64,000 bases of DNA from Prochlorococcus marinus str. MIT 9211 (GTDB lineage: Bacteria > Cyanobacteriota > Cyanobacteriia > PCC-6307 > Cyanobiaceae): NCBI RefSeq assembly GCF_000018585.1, contig NC_009976.1:1543941-1607940 (forward strand), in the 5' to 3' direction. Positions within the stretch are counted from its first letter, which is position 1; every line of letters starts with the position of its first letter. The translations under genes and the position numbers were made by a program. Below, piece after piece: positions 19,564 to 28,801 of the stretch. The notes beneath the pieces are model-generated. The model was not told the origin of the DNA and did no database searches. It worked only from the letters and a program-made list of their open reading frames with translations.

Positions 19564-20943
19564 TTATAGATTTATTTTAGAGGCATCTTTTGATTTAATT
19601 ACATCCTCGAGATCATCTAAATCTTTATCCGTAATCTTAGTTTGCATAGGGCAATGCTTGGGACCACACATTGAACAAAACTCTGCTTGTTTATATATAT
19701 CTGCAGGAAGAGTTTCATCATGATATTGACGAGCCCTCTCTGGATCAAGGGATAATTCAAATTGCTTGTTCCAATCAAAAGCATATCTAGCTTTACTAAG
19801 TTCATCATCTCTATCTCTTGCACCAGAACGATGTCTAGCTATATCTGCAGCATGAGCAGCAATTTTATAGGCGATTAATCCTTCTCGAACATCCTCAGGG
19901 TTTGGTAGTCCGAGATGTTCTTTAGGTGTCACATAACAAAGCATTGCGGTGCCATACCAACCAGCCATTGCAGCTCCAATAGCGCTTGTGATGTGGTCAT
20001 AACCAGGTGCTATATCGGTAACCAAAGGGCCTAAAACATAAAATGGTGCTTCCGAACAATCCTCCATCTGTTTCCGAACATTAAATTCAATCTGATCCAT
20101 CGGCACATGGCCCGGTCCTTCAACCATTACTTGAATATCATGAGCCCAGGCACGTTTAGTTAACTGGCCCAAAGTTTTCAATTCAGCCAATTGAGCCTCA
20201 TCAGAAGCATCATGCAAACACCCTGGGCGAAGAGAGTCTCCTAGTGAAAAACTGCAATCATATCGCTTGAAAATCTCACAAATATCATCAAATCTAGAGA
20301 ATAAAGGATTTTGTTTGTGGTGATAGAGCATCCATTGAGCCAGGATGCCGCCACCGCGACTAACTATCCCAGTTAATCTTCCTTTAACCTTGGGTAGATG
20401 CTCTATAAGTAAACCAGCATGAATAGTTTGATAATCAACGCCTTGCTGGCAATGCTTCTCAATTATGTGAAGGAAATCTTCCTCTGATAATTTTTCAATA
20501 GATCCATGAACACTTTCTAAAGCTTGATAAACAGGAACAGTTCCAATAGGTACTGGAGATGCATTGATAATTGCAGTTCGCACTTCATCTAGATTGACCC
20601 CTCCAGTAGAAAGGTCCATCACGGTATCAGCTCCATACTTAACAGCTAATTCAAGCTTTTTCAGCTCTTCACCTACATCACTTGCATTAGGAGAGGCCCC
20701 AATATTGGCATTAACTTTGCATTTGGAAGCAATACCAATAGCCATAGGTTCCAAATTTAGATGATTAATATTCGCTGGAATTATCATGCGGCCTCGAGCA
20801 ACTTCTTCCATGACTAAAGACTCAGGAAGATTTTCTCTATTGGCTACATACGCCATCTCTTCAGTAATCATGCCTTGTCGGGCAAAATGCAATTGAGAAA
20901 CATTGCTTTTGCCTTGCCTGTTAGCAACCCATGAAGCTCTCAT
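19564..20943 (-). CDS. thiC: phosphomethylpyrimidine synthase
   Basis: A radical-SAM enzyme that rearranges aminoimidazole ribotide into the pyrimidine of thiamine. From ATG 20943 ([19 protein letters not shown]) it is 459 residues, the cyanobacterial norm; a longer frame to GTG 21003 would run into the riboswitch and is rejected. The iron-sulfur ligand motif CSMCGPKHC lies at about residues 423-431. [11 protein letters not shown] and [17 protein letters not shown] are typical. A TPP aptamer immediately upstream predicts repression by thiamine diphosphate. Confidence 0.96.
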   Translation of the reverse strand: MRASWVANRQGKSNVSQLHFARQGMITEEMAYVANRENLPESLVMEEVARGRMIIPANINHLNLEPMAIGIASKCKVNANIGASPNASDVGEELKKLELAVKYGADTVMDLSTGGVNLDEVRTAIINASPVPIGTVPVYQALESVHGSIEKLSEEDFLHIIEKHCQQGVDYQTIHAGLLIEHLPKVKGRLTGIVSRGGGILAQWMLYHHKQNPLFSRFDDICEIFKRYDCSFSLGDSLRPGCLHDASDEAQLAELKTLGQLTKRAWAHDIQVMVEGPGHVPMDQIEFNVRKQMEDCSEAPFYVLGPLVTDIAPGYDHITSAIGAAMAGWYGTAMLCYVTPKEHLGLPNPEDVREGLIAYKIAAHAADIARHRSGARDRDDELSKARYAFDWNKQFELSLDPERARQYHDETLPADIYKQAEFCSMCGPKHCPMQTKITDKDLDDLEDVIKSKDASKINL

Positions 20944-21005
20944 AACCCCGAAGTCTGAAGATTGATAAGGGGGGTGCAAAAAACTTTGATCACGCTCTTT
21001 CACTT

Positions 21006-21086
21006 TCCTTCGTCGGCATAACCCGAATCAGGTTCAGAGGGTGTGATCTCAGCCAAGGAAACAAAACTTTCCGTGGCACCCCTAGT
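21006..21086 (-). promoter_or_regulatory. TPP riboswitch (THI element)
   Basis: On the minus strand the conserved aptamer reads CTAGGGGTGCC, then GGCTGAGATCACACCC, then GAACCTGATTCGGGTTATG, then CCGACGAAGGAAAG. These are the P2, pyrimidine-binding and pyrophosphate-binding elements of the thiamine-diphosphate riboswitch. It sits about 60 bases before the thiC ATG, its expected target. No U-run terminator is seen in between, so control of translation initiation is more likely. Confidence 0.95.
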
Positions 21087-21152
21087 GCTATTTGTAAAAT
21101 AGCTAGATTTCTTAGAAAAGCCCTTAACTGAAGAATAAATAATTACTAGGAA

Positions 21153-21365
21153 TTACTTTGAACTGTTTTTTCTTAGCTCACGCAAAATTGTTTTTCTGTG
21201 ATGCTGTCGTTCTAAGACTCCGTTACAAATCAATCCAATCCCAAGAACTAAAGATGGTAAAGATTGAACCCGATCATTACCACTACGCTGAAAAAGTCCA
21301 AGGATGGCTATCAAGATTAAAAAAGGCGCAGCAAAAGTTGGCCAAAAATTCCGAGACACTTTCAT
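21153..21365 (-). CDS. small membrane protein, unknown
   Basis: Seventy residues from ATG 21365, which overlaps the TGA of the preceding amidohydrolase as TGATG, indicating translational coupling. A longer frame begins 9 codons earlier. It has two hydrophobic segments, FAAPFLILIAILGLF and SLVLGIGLICNGVL, followed by a basic tail (RQHHRKTILRELRKN), a hairpin-like inner-membrane topology. I recognise no family. Confidence 0.6.
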   Translation of the reverse strand: MKVSRNFWPTFAAPFLILIAILGLFQRSGNDRVQSLPSLVLGIGLICNGVLERQHHRKTILRELRKNSSK

Positions 21366-22546
21366 CAATGATGTCCCCTTTTTTGCATCCAATCCAAAAG
21401 CGTACTTGTCAATACACTAATCCCTATTTCTAAACATCTTTCATCAGGAGCAAAGTACCCATTATGGAGAGGAGCGCATCCATTCAAACCACTTACACCC
21501 AGACGAAACATAGTCCCAGGAATATCTTGCAAAAGCTCAGCAAAATCTTCTGCTCCTAAAGAAGGCTGTTCTAAGCGGAGAACATTTGCATCGCCAAGTA
21601 ATGCAATTGCAGAATTTTCTAGTAATTGAGTCAACTTAGGATCGTTATAAACAGGTGGTGCTATTGAGCGATATTGCACTTTTGCCTCAGCTCCAAAATT
21701 AGAAGCAATTTTTTTTACTGTCTCTTCAATCCAATTGGGTAACGTTTCATTTAATTGAAGGTCTAAACAGCGAACTGTTCCCAAAAGCCTAACTTTATCT
21801 GCAATGACATTAAAAGCTTGTCCACCTTGTATTTTGCCAAAACTAATCACAACTGGTGAGAGAGGATCCAAGCATCTACTTATGGCTTCTTGTATGCCAC
21901 TAATCACTCTTGCTGCTATCCAAATTGCATCAACTGCTTGATGAGGTCTGGCACCATGTCCTCCATTCCCCAAGATCTCAACTTGTAACTCACCTGCGGC
22001 TGCGGTCAAAACACCTCTGCGAACACCTATTTGGCCAACAGGTATTTCAGGAAATACGTGAACACCAAAAAGAGCATCTAAGCCAGTTAAGGCACCATCC
22101 TCCTTCATCCATTTTGCTCCAGAGGCAATTTCTTCAGCAGGTTGGAATAAAAGTCTTACACCTGACAATTTACTCTTATCTTCTGCCAAAAGTTTTGCGA
22201 CACCTAGCCCTATACAAGTATGTAGATCATGCCCACAGGCATGCATAACTCCTTGATTGAAAGAAGAAAAAGGCAACCCAGTTTTCTCTTCTACGGGGAG
22301 TGCATCCATATCCACTCTTAATCCAACACAAGGAGCAGATTTATCTCCTAACTCTGCAATAACACCTGTTCGACCAACTCCTTCTGTGACATCCCAACCA
22401 TATTTCTTTAATTCCCCCGCAACAGTTGCTGCAGTCTGATGCTCTTGACCACTTAATTCTGGATGAGCATGTAAATGCCTTCTGATAGTTATCAATTCAG
22501 GCAAAAACAGCCTCAAAGATTCCTTGTGACAATCTGAAAAAGGCAT
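21365..22546 (-). CDS. M20-family amidohydrolase (hippurate hydrolase / IAA-amino-acid hydrolase-like)
   Basis: A 393-residue zinc- or manganese-dependent peptidase-family enzyme that hydrolyses N-acyl amino acids or related amides. Metal-binding segments are MHACGHDLHTCIGLG and QPAEEIASGAKWM, with PSLGAEDFAELLQDIPGTMFRLG and the C-terminal PLHNGYFAPDE. The lid domain contains GNGGHGARPHQAVDAIW. Length is normal. Its ATG shares a base with the TAA of the TPR gene upstream and its stop overlaps the small membrane-protein gene, so it is the middle of a tight operon from ruvB downward. Confidence 0.9.
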   Translation of the reverse strand: MPFSDCHKESLRLFLPELITIRRHLHAHPELSGQEHQTAATVAGELKKYGWDVTEGVGRTGVIAELGDKSAPCVGLRVDMDALPVEEKTGLPFSSFNQGVMHACGHDLHTCIGLGVAKLLAEDKSKLSGVRLLFQPAEEIASGAKWMKEDGALTGLDALFGVHVFPEIPVGQIGVRRGVLTAAAGELQVEILGNGGHGARPHQAVDAIWIAARVISGIQEAISRCLDPLSPVVISFGKIQGGQAFNVIADKVRLLGTVRCLDLQLNETLPNWIEETVKKIASNFGAEAKVQYRSIAPPVYNDPKLTQLLENSAIALLGDANVLRLEQPSLGAEDFAELLQDIPGTMFRLGVSGLNGCAPLHNGYFAPDERCLEIGISVLTSTLLDWMQKRGHH

Positions 22547-23343
22547 TATCTCTCCAAGTCTATAAAAGCCAAAAGATCCTTAAGAGGGTCTGGGGGCCAG
22601 CGCAATGAATCCTCAAGCCAATTTCTATCTAAAAATCTATTATCTAAACCCGCTACTGCAATCCAATTGCTTTCAGCCTCACCAACCAATCCTCTCTTCC
22701 ATAAAAGGGCAGTCAAAGCAGCTCTTGAATCTGGAAACATAGGGTATTTGCGAATAATTGCGCGAAGATCTGATTCAGCCTGATCAAAGTTTTTCAATTG
22801 ATAATTGGCCAATGCTTTGGATATACGAGCCAAAACAAAACCAGGCTGAACATTTGCAGCTTTATCAAAAAACTCTTCTGCTTGCAACCAATCACCCTGT
22901 GAACCTTTGGCAGAAGCGAGATTAAATAAAGCCAATGAATTATTAGGCTCTCGCGCCAATATCAATTCATAGTCTTTTACGGCCTCATCCCATTTTCCTA
23001 AGACTTCTTCTGCAATCCCTTTATTCATATATGGGTCAATCTCTTCAGGTAAAAGATTAATTGCTCTTTTCTGATCAACAATTGCCCCTTCAGGATCCCC
23101 TAAAAGCAAGCGCACATTCCCTCGATTACTTAATGCAGCTGCATCTTCTGGAGATAGTTTAAGGAATTGCTCCCAGGTATCCAATGCTTTCAAAAAATCT
23201 CCATCTCTACTCTCTTGCAAGCCTCTATCGAAAAGCATCTTTAAAGACTCAGTAGCTCTAACTTCTAAAGAACTCGCAAAAAATAACAAGTAACAAAGAG
23301 TCGCTATCAAAAGAATTAGTTTTTTAATGAAGTGAGTATTCAT
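22546..23343 (-). CDS. exported tetratricopeptide-repeat protein
   Basis: From ATG 23343 the product is 265 residues; an in-frame start 5 codons earlier would overlap ruvB. It opens with a signal peptide (FIKKLILLIATLCYLLFF then ending near VRA), so it is probably periplasmic or lumenal. Several TPR units follow, for example LKALDTWEQFLKLSPEDAAA, GDPEGAIVDQKRAINLLPEE and GKWDEAVKDYELILAREPNN. TPR arrays bind partner proteins; some cyanobacterial ones assist photosystem assembly. The partner cannot be read from sequence. Confidence 0.85.
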   Translation of the reverse strand: MNTHFIKKLILLIATLCYLLFFASSLEVRATESLKMLFDRGLQESRDGDFLKALDTWEQFLKLSPEDAAALSNRGNVRLLLGDPEGAIVDQKRAINLLPEEIDPYMNKGIAEEVLGKWDEAVKDYELILAREPNNSLALFNLASAKGSQGDWLQAEEFFDKAANVQPGFVLARISKALANYQLKNFDQAESDLRAIIRKYPMFPDSRAALTALLWKRGLVGEAESNWIAVAGLDNRFLDRNWLEDSLRWPPDPLKDLLAFIDLER

Positions 23344-23348
23344 AATGA

Positions 23349-24395
23349 CTAATGACATTCAATATGTTCTTGTCCTTGAAGTGTAAGAATCCTGCCTCTT
23401 GGTGTTCTTTGTAAAAAACCTATTTGAAGAAGAAAAGGTTCTACAACTGATTCGAGTGTCGCAGGCTCTTCGCCTAATGCAGCAGCAAGAGTATCTAAGC
23501 CTACAGGTCCTCCTCCATGTGATGCTAATAACGATAAAAGTCTTCTATCAAATTGATCTAAACCACGCTCATCTACACAATGTAATTTTAATGATTCATC
23601 TACCAAATCAATATCAATCAATTTCTTATTACACTTAACAGTTGCAAAATCTCTAACTCTACGAAGTAACCGATTGGCAATTCTTGGTGTACCTCTACAA
23701 CGTCGTGCGATTTCTAAACTTGCATCATCAATCATAGATAGTTCAAGAAAGCGAGCAGATCTCTTTACTATCTCCTGCAAATCTTTCAAATTATAAAAGC
23801 CAAATCTTTGAGTAATTCCAAAGCGATCCCTTAAAGGTGAACTAATTGCAGCAGGCCTAGTTGTAGCACCAACCAAAGTAAACCTTGGTAGCTCTATTGC
23901 TCTGGTTTTAGAAGTTGTTCCTTTGCCTATTGTTAAGTCAAGTCTAAAATCTTCTAATGCTGGATATAAAAGCTCTTCTGCAGAATTTGTTAGTCGATGG
24001 ATTTCATCCACAAACAACAATTCTTTTGAGCGCAAATCCATTAGCAAACCAACGATATCTCTAGGCCTTTCAAGTGCAGGTGCACTAGTAATTCTGCATT
24101 TCACACCAAGCTCTTGGGCTAAAACTAAGGCCATTGTGGTTTTACCTAAGCCCGGTGGGCCGTAGAGCAAAACATGGTCTAAAGCCTCTTTTCTATACAA
24201 AGCTGCCTTGACTGAGATAGCTAAGACTTCCTTCAGCTCTGATTGACCGACGAATTCATTTAAAGTTTTAGGCCTTAAAGAATCTTCTTTAATTGGTTTA
24301 CAATCTTCCTTGAGAAATTTTGGATCGACCAACCTTGATTTGCCCCTAGAATCTAAGGAGTCAGATTGATTGATACTAGAAGAAACAATAGCCAT
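23349..24395 (-). CDS. ruvB: Holliday junction branch migration helicase RuvB
   Basis: A hexameric AAA+ motor that drives branch migration with RuvA. The 348-residue protein has the Walker A motif GPPGLGKTT near residues 79-87, Walker [11 protein letters not shown], sensor VGATTRP with LRDRFG arginine finger, and the C-terminal winged-helix ending [13 protein letters not shown]. An N-terminal extension of about 35 residues precedes the [12 protein letters not shown] core. ATG start; divergent from smpB across 50 bases and first in the operon with the TPR and amidohydrolase genes. Confidence 0.97.
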   Translation of the reverse strand: MAIVSSSINQSDSLDSRGKSRLVDPKFLKEDCKPIKEDSLRPKTLNEFVGQSELKEVLAISVKAALYRKEALDHVLLYGPPGLGKTTMALVLAQELGVKCRITSAPALERPRDIVGLLMDLRSKELLFVDEIHRLTNSAEELLYPALEDFRLDLTIGKGTTSKTRAIELPRFTLVGATTRPAAISSPLRDRFGITQRFGFYNLKDLQEIVKRSARFLELSMIDDASLEIARRCRGTPRIANRLLRRVRDFATVKCNKKLIDIDLVDESLKLHCVDERGLDQFDRRLLSLLASHGGGPVGLDTLAAALGEEPATLESVVEPFLLQIGFLQRTPRGRILTLQGQEHIECH

Positions 24396-24445
24396 GCTTG
24401 AAGAATAACGACCGTTATGTACTCTGAAATTATTAATTTGAGGAG

Positions 24446-24946
24446 ATGACTAAGAAAAAGAATAAAAAAGTGACCAAATCAGAACGAGGGGAGGCAAACC
24501 GCCGATTAGCTGAGAATCGACTTGCAAGACATCAATATGAAATTTTAGAAACACTTGAAACAGGTATCGAGCTAGTTGGAACAGAAGTCAAATCGATCCG
24601 TGCTGGTAATACAAATCTAAGAGATGGATTTTGTCTTATTCGCGAAGGAGAGCTTCAGCTACATAATGTTCACATTTCTCCTCTAAATAATGCTGGAAAC
24701 TTCTTCAACCACGATCCATTAAGAACCAGAAAGCTCCTAGCACATCGAAAAGAGATTAATAAACTTGAAATCCAGGTAGCTAGAAAAGGTCTCACTTTGA
24801 TTCCTTTAAGTATTCATCTAAAGGGCTCATGGATCAAGATTATTATTGGAGTTGGCAAGGGTCGTAAGCTCCATGACAAAAGAGAGGATGATAAAAGAAA
24901 GCAAGCAAATCGAGATATGAAGTCAGCTCTAGCTCGTTATCGCTGA
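24446..24946 (+). CDS. smpB: SsrA-binding protein SmpB
   Basis: Binds tmRNA and delivers it to stalled ribosomes for trans-translation. The 166-residue protein has the OB-fold core [20 protein letters not shown], the [19 protein letters not shown] segment (family pattern Y/F-N-HDP-R-RKLLLH), and the basic C-terminal tail [20 protein letters not shown]. The ATG is preceded by a strong GAGGAG ribosome site. No ssrA gene is seen in this window. Confidence 0.96.
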   Translation: MTKKKNKKVTKSERGEANRRLAENRLARHQYEILETLETGIELVGTEVKSIRAGNTNLRDGFCLIREGELQLHNVHISPLNNAGNFFNHDPLRTRKLLAHRKEINKLEIQVARKGLTLIPLSIHLKGSWIKIIIGVGKGRKLHDKREDDKRKQANRDMKSALARYR

Positions 24947-24978
24947 ACTGGCAGAATAAAAATAAATTCAAGAATTCT

Positions 24979-25206
24979 ATGAGTAGGAAACAACAACAAG
25001 CCAAATTGAAGTTTCTAAGAGAAAAAATACTTCTAGAACTAGAAGATTTCTATAAACATGCTTTTGAAAATATTTCAGATCTTGAGCTTGGGGAAGGTGA
25101 TATAGCAAAACTTGCTCAAATCCTACTTCAATCTAAAGATGGTGCTCTTACACCTCTGAAAAATGAAATTGAAAAACCATTAATAACAAAAGCACCTTTA
25201 AAATAG
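24979..25206 (+). CDS. small hypothetical protein downstream of smpB
   Basis: A 75-residue, highly charged, probably helical protein (KLKFLREKILLELEDFY, then LGEGDIAKLAQILLQSKDGAL). It begins 32 bases after the smpB stop and is likely on the same transcript. No known motif is apparent; codon use is like the neighbours. It may be a lineage-restricted gene. After it, 133 bases of AT-rich spacer separate it from the convergent gene. Confidence 0.5.
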   Translation: MSRKQQQAKLKFLREKILLELEDFYKHAFENISDLELGEGDIAKLAQILLQSKDGALTPLKNEIEKPLITKAPLK

Positions 25207-25339
25207 TTGCTTTACAAGCTATAAAAATGATATAAATTTACTCCAAATATTATTTAAAAAGCCTTTAAATAGACCTTTTAAATATTCAAATCAAATTTCA
25301 CAAAATCTAGAAGTTTTTATACTTCCTATTTCAGAAAGC

Positions 25340-25603
25340 TTAAGTTTTTGATGATGGAGGTTCAAGACTGACATTTTCTGGCGGTGGAGTGGGGTCAGGG
25401 TCTGCAATTAGCATATGCTGCAAAACAATCTCAGGACGTTCGCTATCCCGCCATCTAATTCGATATGCAGGCATCTTTGTACCACGACTAGTGGTCTGTT
25501 CAACGGGCTCCATTACCCAGCCACGCCTTGAACGCCCCTGAGGATTGCGCTTGACCACAGGGTCAGCATGCTTAAAACGGAAACCTACTCGCTCTCCACT
25601 CAT
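25340..25603 (-). CDS. small hypothetical protein
   Basis: From ATG 25603 it is 87 residues; a TTG at 25630 would add 9 residues and has a GGA purine patch 5 bases upstream, so the start is open. The sequence is basic in the middle (VVKRNPQGRSRRGW) and proline-rich at the C-terminus (DPDPTPPPENVSLEPPSS). The pattern RGTKMPAYRIRWRDSERPE could be a small beta fold. I recognise no family. It follows lysS on the same strand. Confidence 0.6.
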   Translation of the reverse strand: MSGERVGFRFKHADPVVKRNPQGRSRRGWVMEPVEQTTSRGTKMPAYRIRWRDSERPEIVLQHMLIADPDPTPPPENVSLEPPSSKT

Positions 25604-25658
25604 CTGAAGATCACATTCATACTCGCTCAATTATCCACTTTCATGGTCCATTTTCCGA

Positions 25659-27170
25659 TTACTGAGAACCGGACTCTGGCTTAAGTAATGGAAATGCAAT
25701 CACATCACGGATAGAAGGACTATCTGTAAGAAGCATTACCAACCTGTCAATTCCAATGCCCAGGCCTCCAGTTGGAGGCATTCCCACCTCAAGAGCATTA
25801 ACAAAATCTTCATCTATGACATGAGCCTCCAGATCACCAGCTTGTCTGCGAGATTGTTGCAAAAGAAGACGTTCTTTTTGATCTACTGGATCTATAAGTT
25901 CACTAAAAGCATTTGCTGTTTCACGACCAGCTATGAATAATTCAAATCTCTCCACAATGCCTGGCTTACTGCGATGCTTTCTAGCGAGCGGAGAAATCTC
26001 AATTGGATAATCCATCACAAAAGTAGGTTGAAATAGATCCCCTTCAACTGCCTGCTCAAAAGCTTCGTTCATCAATCTCCCAACACTGTCAGCATGATCA
26101 GGAACATTTAAACCAACACTTTGCATTGCAGTTGAAGCCTTAGATATATCTTGTCCAAACTCATAAAAATCAAGCCCAGTAGATTCCAGAACTAGCTCAT
26201 GCATGGTGATTCTTCTCCAAGGAGGAGTTAAATCAACTTCTTTACCTTGATATTGAATTGTTGTGGATCCACATATTTGAGAACAAACAAAAGAAATCAT
26301 TTCTTCCGTCAGATCCATCATGTCGGTGTAATCAGCAAAAGCTTGATAAATCTCTACAGTTGTAAATTCAGGATTATGTCTTGTACTTATTCCTTCATTC
26401 CTAAAAATTCGTCCCAATTCATACACTCTCTCGAAACCTCCTACAACAAGTCTCTTTAGGTGAAGTTCTGTAGCAATACGTAGATAAAGCGAAAGGTCAA
26501 GTGTGTTGTGATGAGTAATAAAAGGCCTTGCCTCAGCTCCTCCCGCCTCGGATTGAAGCACGGGTGTCTCTATTTCGAGAAAATCACGTTCATCTAGCCA
26601 TCTACGAATGGCGCTAACCATAAGAGCCCTACTCCTAAAAGTTTTACGTGATTGCGGGTTAACAATTAAATCGACGTAACGCTGCCTATATCTCTTCTCT
26701 ACATCTGAAAGACCATGCCACTTATCAGGCAATGGTTGCAACGATTTGCATAACATGGTCCATGAAAAAACTTTGATCGAAAGCTCTCCTCGATCAGTTC
26801 TTCTGAGAATCCCATTTACTCCTATCCAATCGCCAGAGTCAACCAAATCGGTCAATTGAGAAAAGGAGCCAGGAGACTCCTGATCTAGATCAGAATGTTC
26901 TTCGAGAGTAGCTTTTTCTAAAAAAAGCTGTATCGATCCGCTCTCGTCAGACAACGTAAAAAAAGCAAGTTTCCCCATAACTCTTCGGGAAATGACTCTC
27001 CCAGCCACGCAAACCTCAAGCTGTCTTTCCTGACCATTAGCTAAGTCTTGATGCTCAACTTGCAAAACGGCTGCTTTATGAGTTACCTCAAAGCGAATCC
27101 CATAAGGACCATTGCCAAGCTTTTTTAAAACTTGAGCCTTTTCTAAACGAGTTTCTTTTAAATCAGACAA
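25659..27170 (-). CDS. lysS: lysyl-tRNA synthetase (class II)
   Basis: Charges tRNA-Lys. The 503-residue protein has an N-terminal OB-fold anticodon domain ([19 protein letters not shown]), then class II motifs: motif 2 in [20 protein letters not shown] and motif 3 in [19 protein letters not shown]. No ATG is available near the start; TTG 27170 gives the expected beginning [19 protein letters not shown] and is preceded by AGG at a suitable spacing. It is downstream of rpaB. Confidence 0.97.
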   Translation of the reverse strand: MSDLKETRLEKAQVLKKLGNGPYGIRFEVTHKAAVLQVEHQDLANGQERQLEVCVAGRVISRRVMGKLAFFTLSDESGSIQLFLEKATLEEHSDLDQESPGSFSQLTDLVDSGDWIGVNGILRRTDRGELSIKVFSWTMLCKSLQPLPDKWHGLSDVEKRYRQRYVDLIVNPQSRKTFRSRALMVSAIRRWLDERDFLEIETPVLQSEAGGAEARPFITHHNTLDLSLYLRIATELHLKRLVVGGFERVYELGRIFRNEGISTRHNPEFTTVEIYQAFADYTDMMDLTEEMISFVCSQICGSTTIQYQGKEVDLTPPWRRITMHELVLESTGLDFYEFGQDISKASTAMQSVGLNVPDHADSVGRLMNEAFEQAVEGDLFQPTFVMDYPIEISPLARKHRSKPGIVERFELFIAGRETANAFSELIDPVDQKERLLLQQSRRQAGDLEAHVIDEDFVNALEVGMPPTGGLGIGIDRLVMLLTDSPSIRDVIAFPLLKPESGSQ

Positions 27171-27233
27171 TGAACCTAACTCTCAAACACATTGAGATTA
27201 GGTATAGATGTCCCTAAATAACACCATCCATAC

Positions 27234-28043
27234 TCAAGCAACAACAGTAGGGAACTCTCCAACTCTTTGAGAGGAATACCCTATTCCTCTAACAGTAAGA
27301 ATTAATTCTGGGTTTCGAGGATCAGGTTCAAGCTTTCCTCTTAATCGAGCAACATATACATCAACTACTCTTAAATCAGCAGCTCTTCTTGGAGGGTAAC
27401 CCCATAATTGCTCAAGTATCTCCGCCCTAGGTACGACTTTGCCTGGATCTCTAAACAATAATTCAAGCAAACTAAATTCTGTATAAGTTAATCCAATCCT
27501 TTCGCCTGCACGACTAACTTGGCGCCTATTTGTATCAACAACTAAATCCCCTAATTTCATCACCCCTTGGCCTACAGGTATTTCTCTAGGCTCAGCTACA
27601 GAAGATGCCCCTGGCCCCATCCTCCTCAAAATAGTCGCTATACGCGCCTCTAGCTCCTTTGGACTGAAAGGCTTGGATAAGTAATCATCTGCACCCAAGT
27701 CAAGGCCTGCTACACGCTCAGAGATGGCTTCCAGAGCGCTGAGGAAAATAATTGGAACGATAGATTCTCCTCGAATTCTCCTGCAAACGGCAAATCCATC
27801 CAATTTAGGGAGCATTACATCAAGTACTACTAAATCTGGAGACTCTCTGTGAAAAAGCTCAAGAGCTTCTTCCCCATCTTTGGCAGAGATCACGTGATAA
27901 CCAGCAAGCTCAAGGCGAGTAACCAAAACTTTCAAAACAGCAGGCTCATCATCCACAACAAGAATTGTCGCCTTGGGACCATAGGAGGCCTTTAAGCCAG
28001 GCCCACCAGTGCTTTCGAGCTTGGATGAACCCCCGTCAATCAT
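27234..28043 (-). CDS. rpaB: OmpR-family response regulator RpaB (Ycf27)
   Basis: A two-component regulator that controls high-light-inducible and photosystem genes by binding HLR1 sites, working with the NblS-type kinase. From ATG 28043 it has 269 residues: a receiver domain with phospho-acceptor Asp75 in LVVLDVMLPKLDG and LGADDYLSKPFSPKELEAR, then a winged-helix DNA-binding domain with LTYTEFSLLELLFRDPG and VVDVYVARLRGKLEPDPRNP. The first 25 residues are a non-conserved-looking extension. An open frame continues 65 codons upstream to a TTG but has no family similarity. Part of the mreBCD-rpaB-lysS strand run. Confidence 0.93.
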   Translation of the reverse strand: MIDGGSSKLESTGGPGLKASYGPKATILVVDDEPAVLKVLVTRLELAGYHVISAKDGEEALELFHRESPDLVVLDVMLPKLDGFAVCRRIRGESIVPIIFLSALEAISERVAGLDLGADDYLSKPFSPKELEARIATILRRMGPGASSVAEPREIPVGQGVMKLGDLVVDTNRRQVSRAGERIGLTYTEFSLLELLFRDPGKVVPRAEILEQLWGYPPRRAADLRVVDVYVARLRGKLEPDPRNPELILTVRGIGYSSQRVGEFPTVVA

Positions 28044-28294
28044 GGACAAATTATGTATAAACAAATGCAACCATAACCTTCCAACCCAATCCAAGACAAT
28101 TTTTTCGGAGCCAAAAAAGGTGATTTTTAGCCGATTTATAGAGGTTTTCAGGGCATTTATACTCAGGTAATTATACTTATTTTTTCTTCTCGCTTCCTTG
28201 TCGATAGCTAACCTTTTTTCCTGAAGTCTATATATCAATCACTATATTTTTAATATAGTTAATATGAATAATTAGCCTGCTAATAAAGAGGTTT
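28044..28294 (-). promoter_or_regulatory. long AT-rich leader/promoter region of rpaB
   Basis: This is the longest gene-free stretch of the window (251 bases). It holds a perfect inverted repeat ACTATATT-TTT-AATATAGT at 28241-28259 and a shorter ATTAGC/GCTAAT repeat at 28271-28284 next to the mreD stop. These could be the mreBCD terminator, an operator or a promoter with TATA-like -10 boxes. No RNA family is recognised. Confidence 0.45.
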
Positions 28295-28801
28295 CTATGT
28301 TTTGTATCTAAAGAAATACAAAAGTAATAATGAGCAAATTATTGGTGCGAGTAAAGCAGTGATAATGGTTTCAGCAAGCAAAGAATGAAGAGAAAATGCA
28401 TGAAAAAATGAAATGGTCTTATTTTCAAGCAAATAAATTTTCTGAACCCATATCGTCAATCCAATCAAGAAAGCTCCAATCCAAGCAAGCAAGCCTAAGT
28501 TGAAACTAGATTCTATAAGTTGACTTTGCCTACCTAAACGTCCCCACCAGAAACCCAAAATAATTAAAGCAGGTATTTGTGAAGCTCCTTCCAAATGAGT
28601 GGCATCAACGAGCATACCTATACAAAATCCAGCGAACATTCCATGCCAGGATCCTTCCTCAAGTGCCCAAGGTAGTAGCCATAAGACTGCCCAACTAGGT
28701 CCCACCCCTTTGATGGAGATCCATGCAGGATTTAAAAGGTTTAAGAAAGGGACTGCGAAACCAATTAGCAAATAAAGAGATCTTTTGGACAGCTTTTTCA
28801 T
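28295..28801 (-). CDS. mreD: rod-shape-determining protein MreD
   Basis: A 168-residue integral membrane protein of the elongasome, with about five hydrophobic helices (AVPFLNLLNPAWISIKG, LIILGFWWGRLG, LGLLAWIGAFLIGLTIW and a long C-terminal one). Sequence identity to MreD is generally weak, so the call rests on topology, length and position as the third gene of mreBCD. Its ATG overlaps the mreC stop by one base (TAATG). Confidence 0.85.
   Translation of the reverse strand: MKKLSKRSLYLLIGFAVPFLNLLNPAWISIKGVGPSWAVLWLLPWALEEGSWHGMFAGFCIGMLVDATHLEGASQIPALIILGFWWGRLGRQSQLIESSFNLGLLAWIGAFLIGLTIWVQKIYLLENKTISFFHAFSLHSLLAETIITALLAPIICSLLLLYFFRYKT

Noticed and set aside
20944-21003. ThiC start at GTG 21003
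   Set aside because: It would place 20 unrelated residues before the conserved MRASWVA start, and the segment serves as the riboswitch expression platform.
28044-28238. In-frame extension of rpaB by 65 codons to a TTG
   Set aside because: The extension shows no family similarity, and ATG 28043 gives a product close to normal RpaB length; the region fits better as leader DNA.
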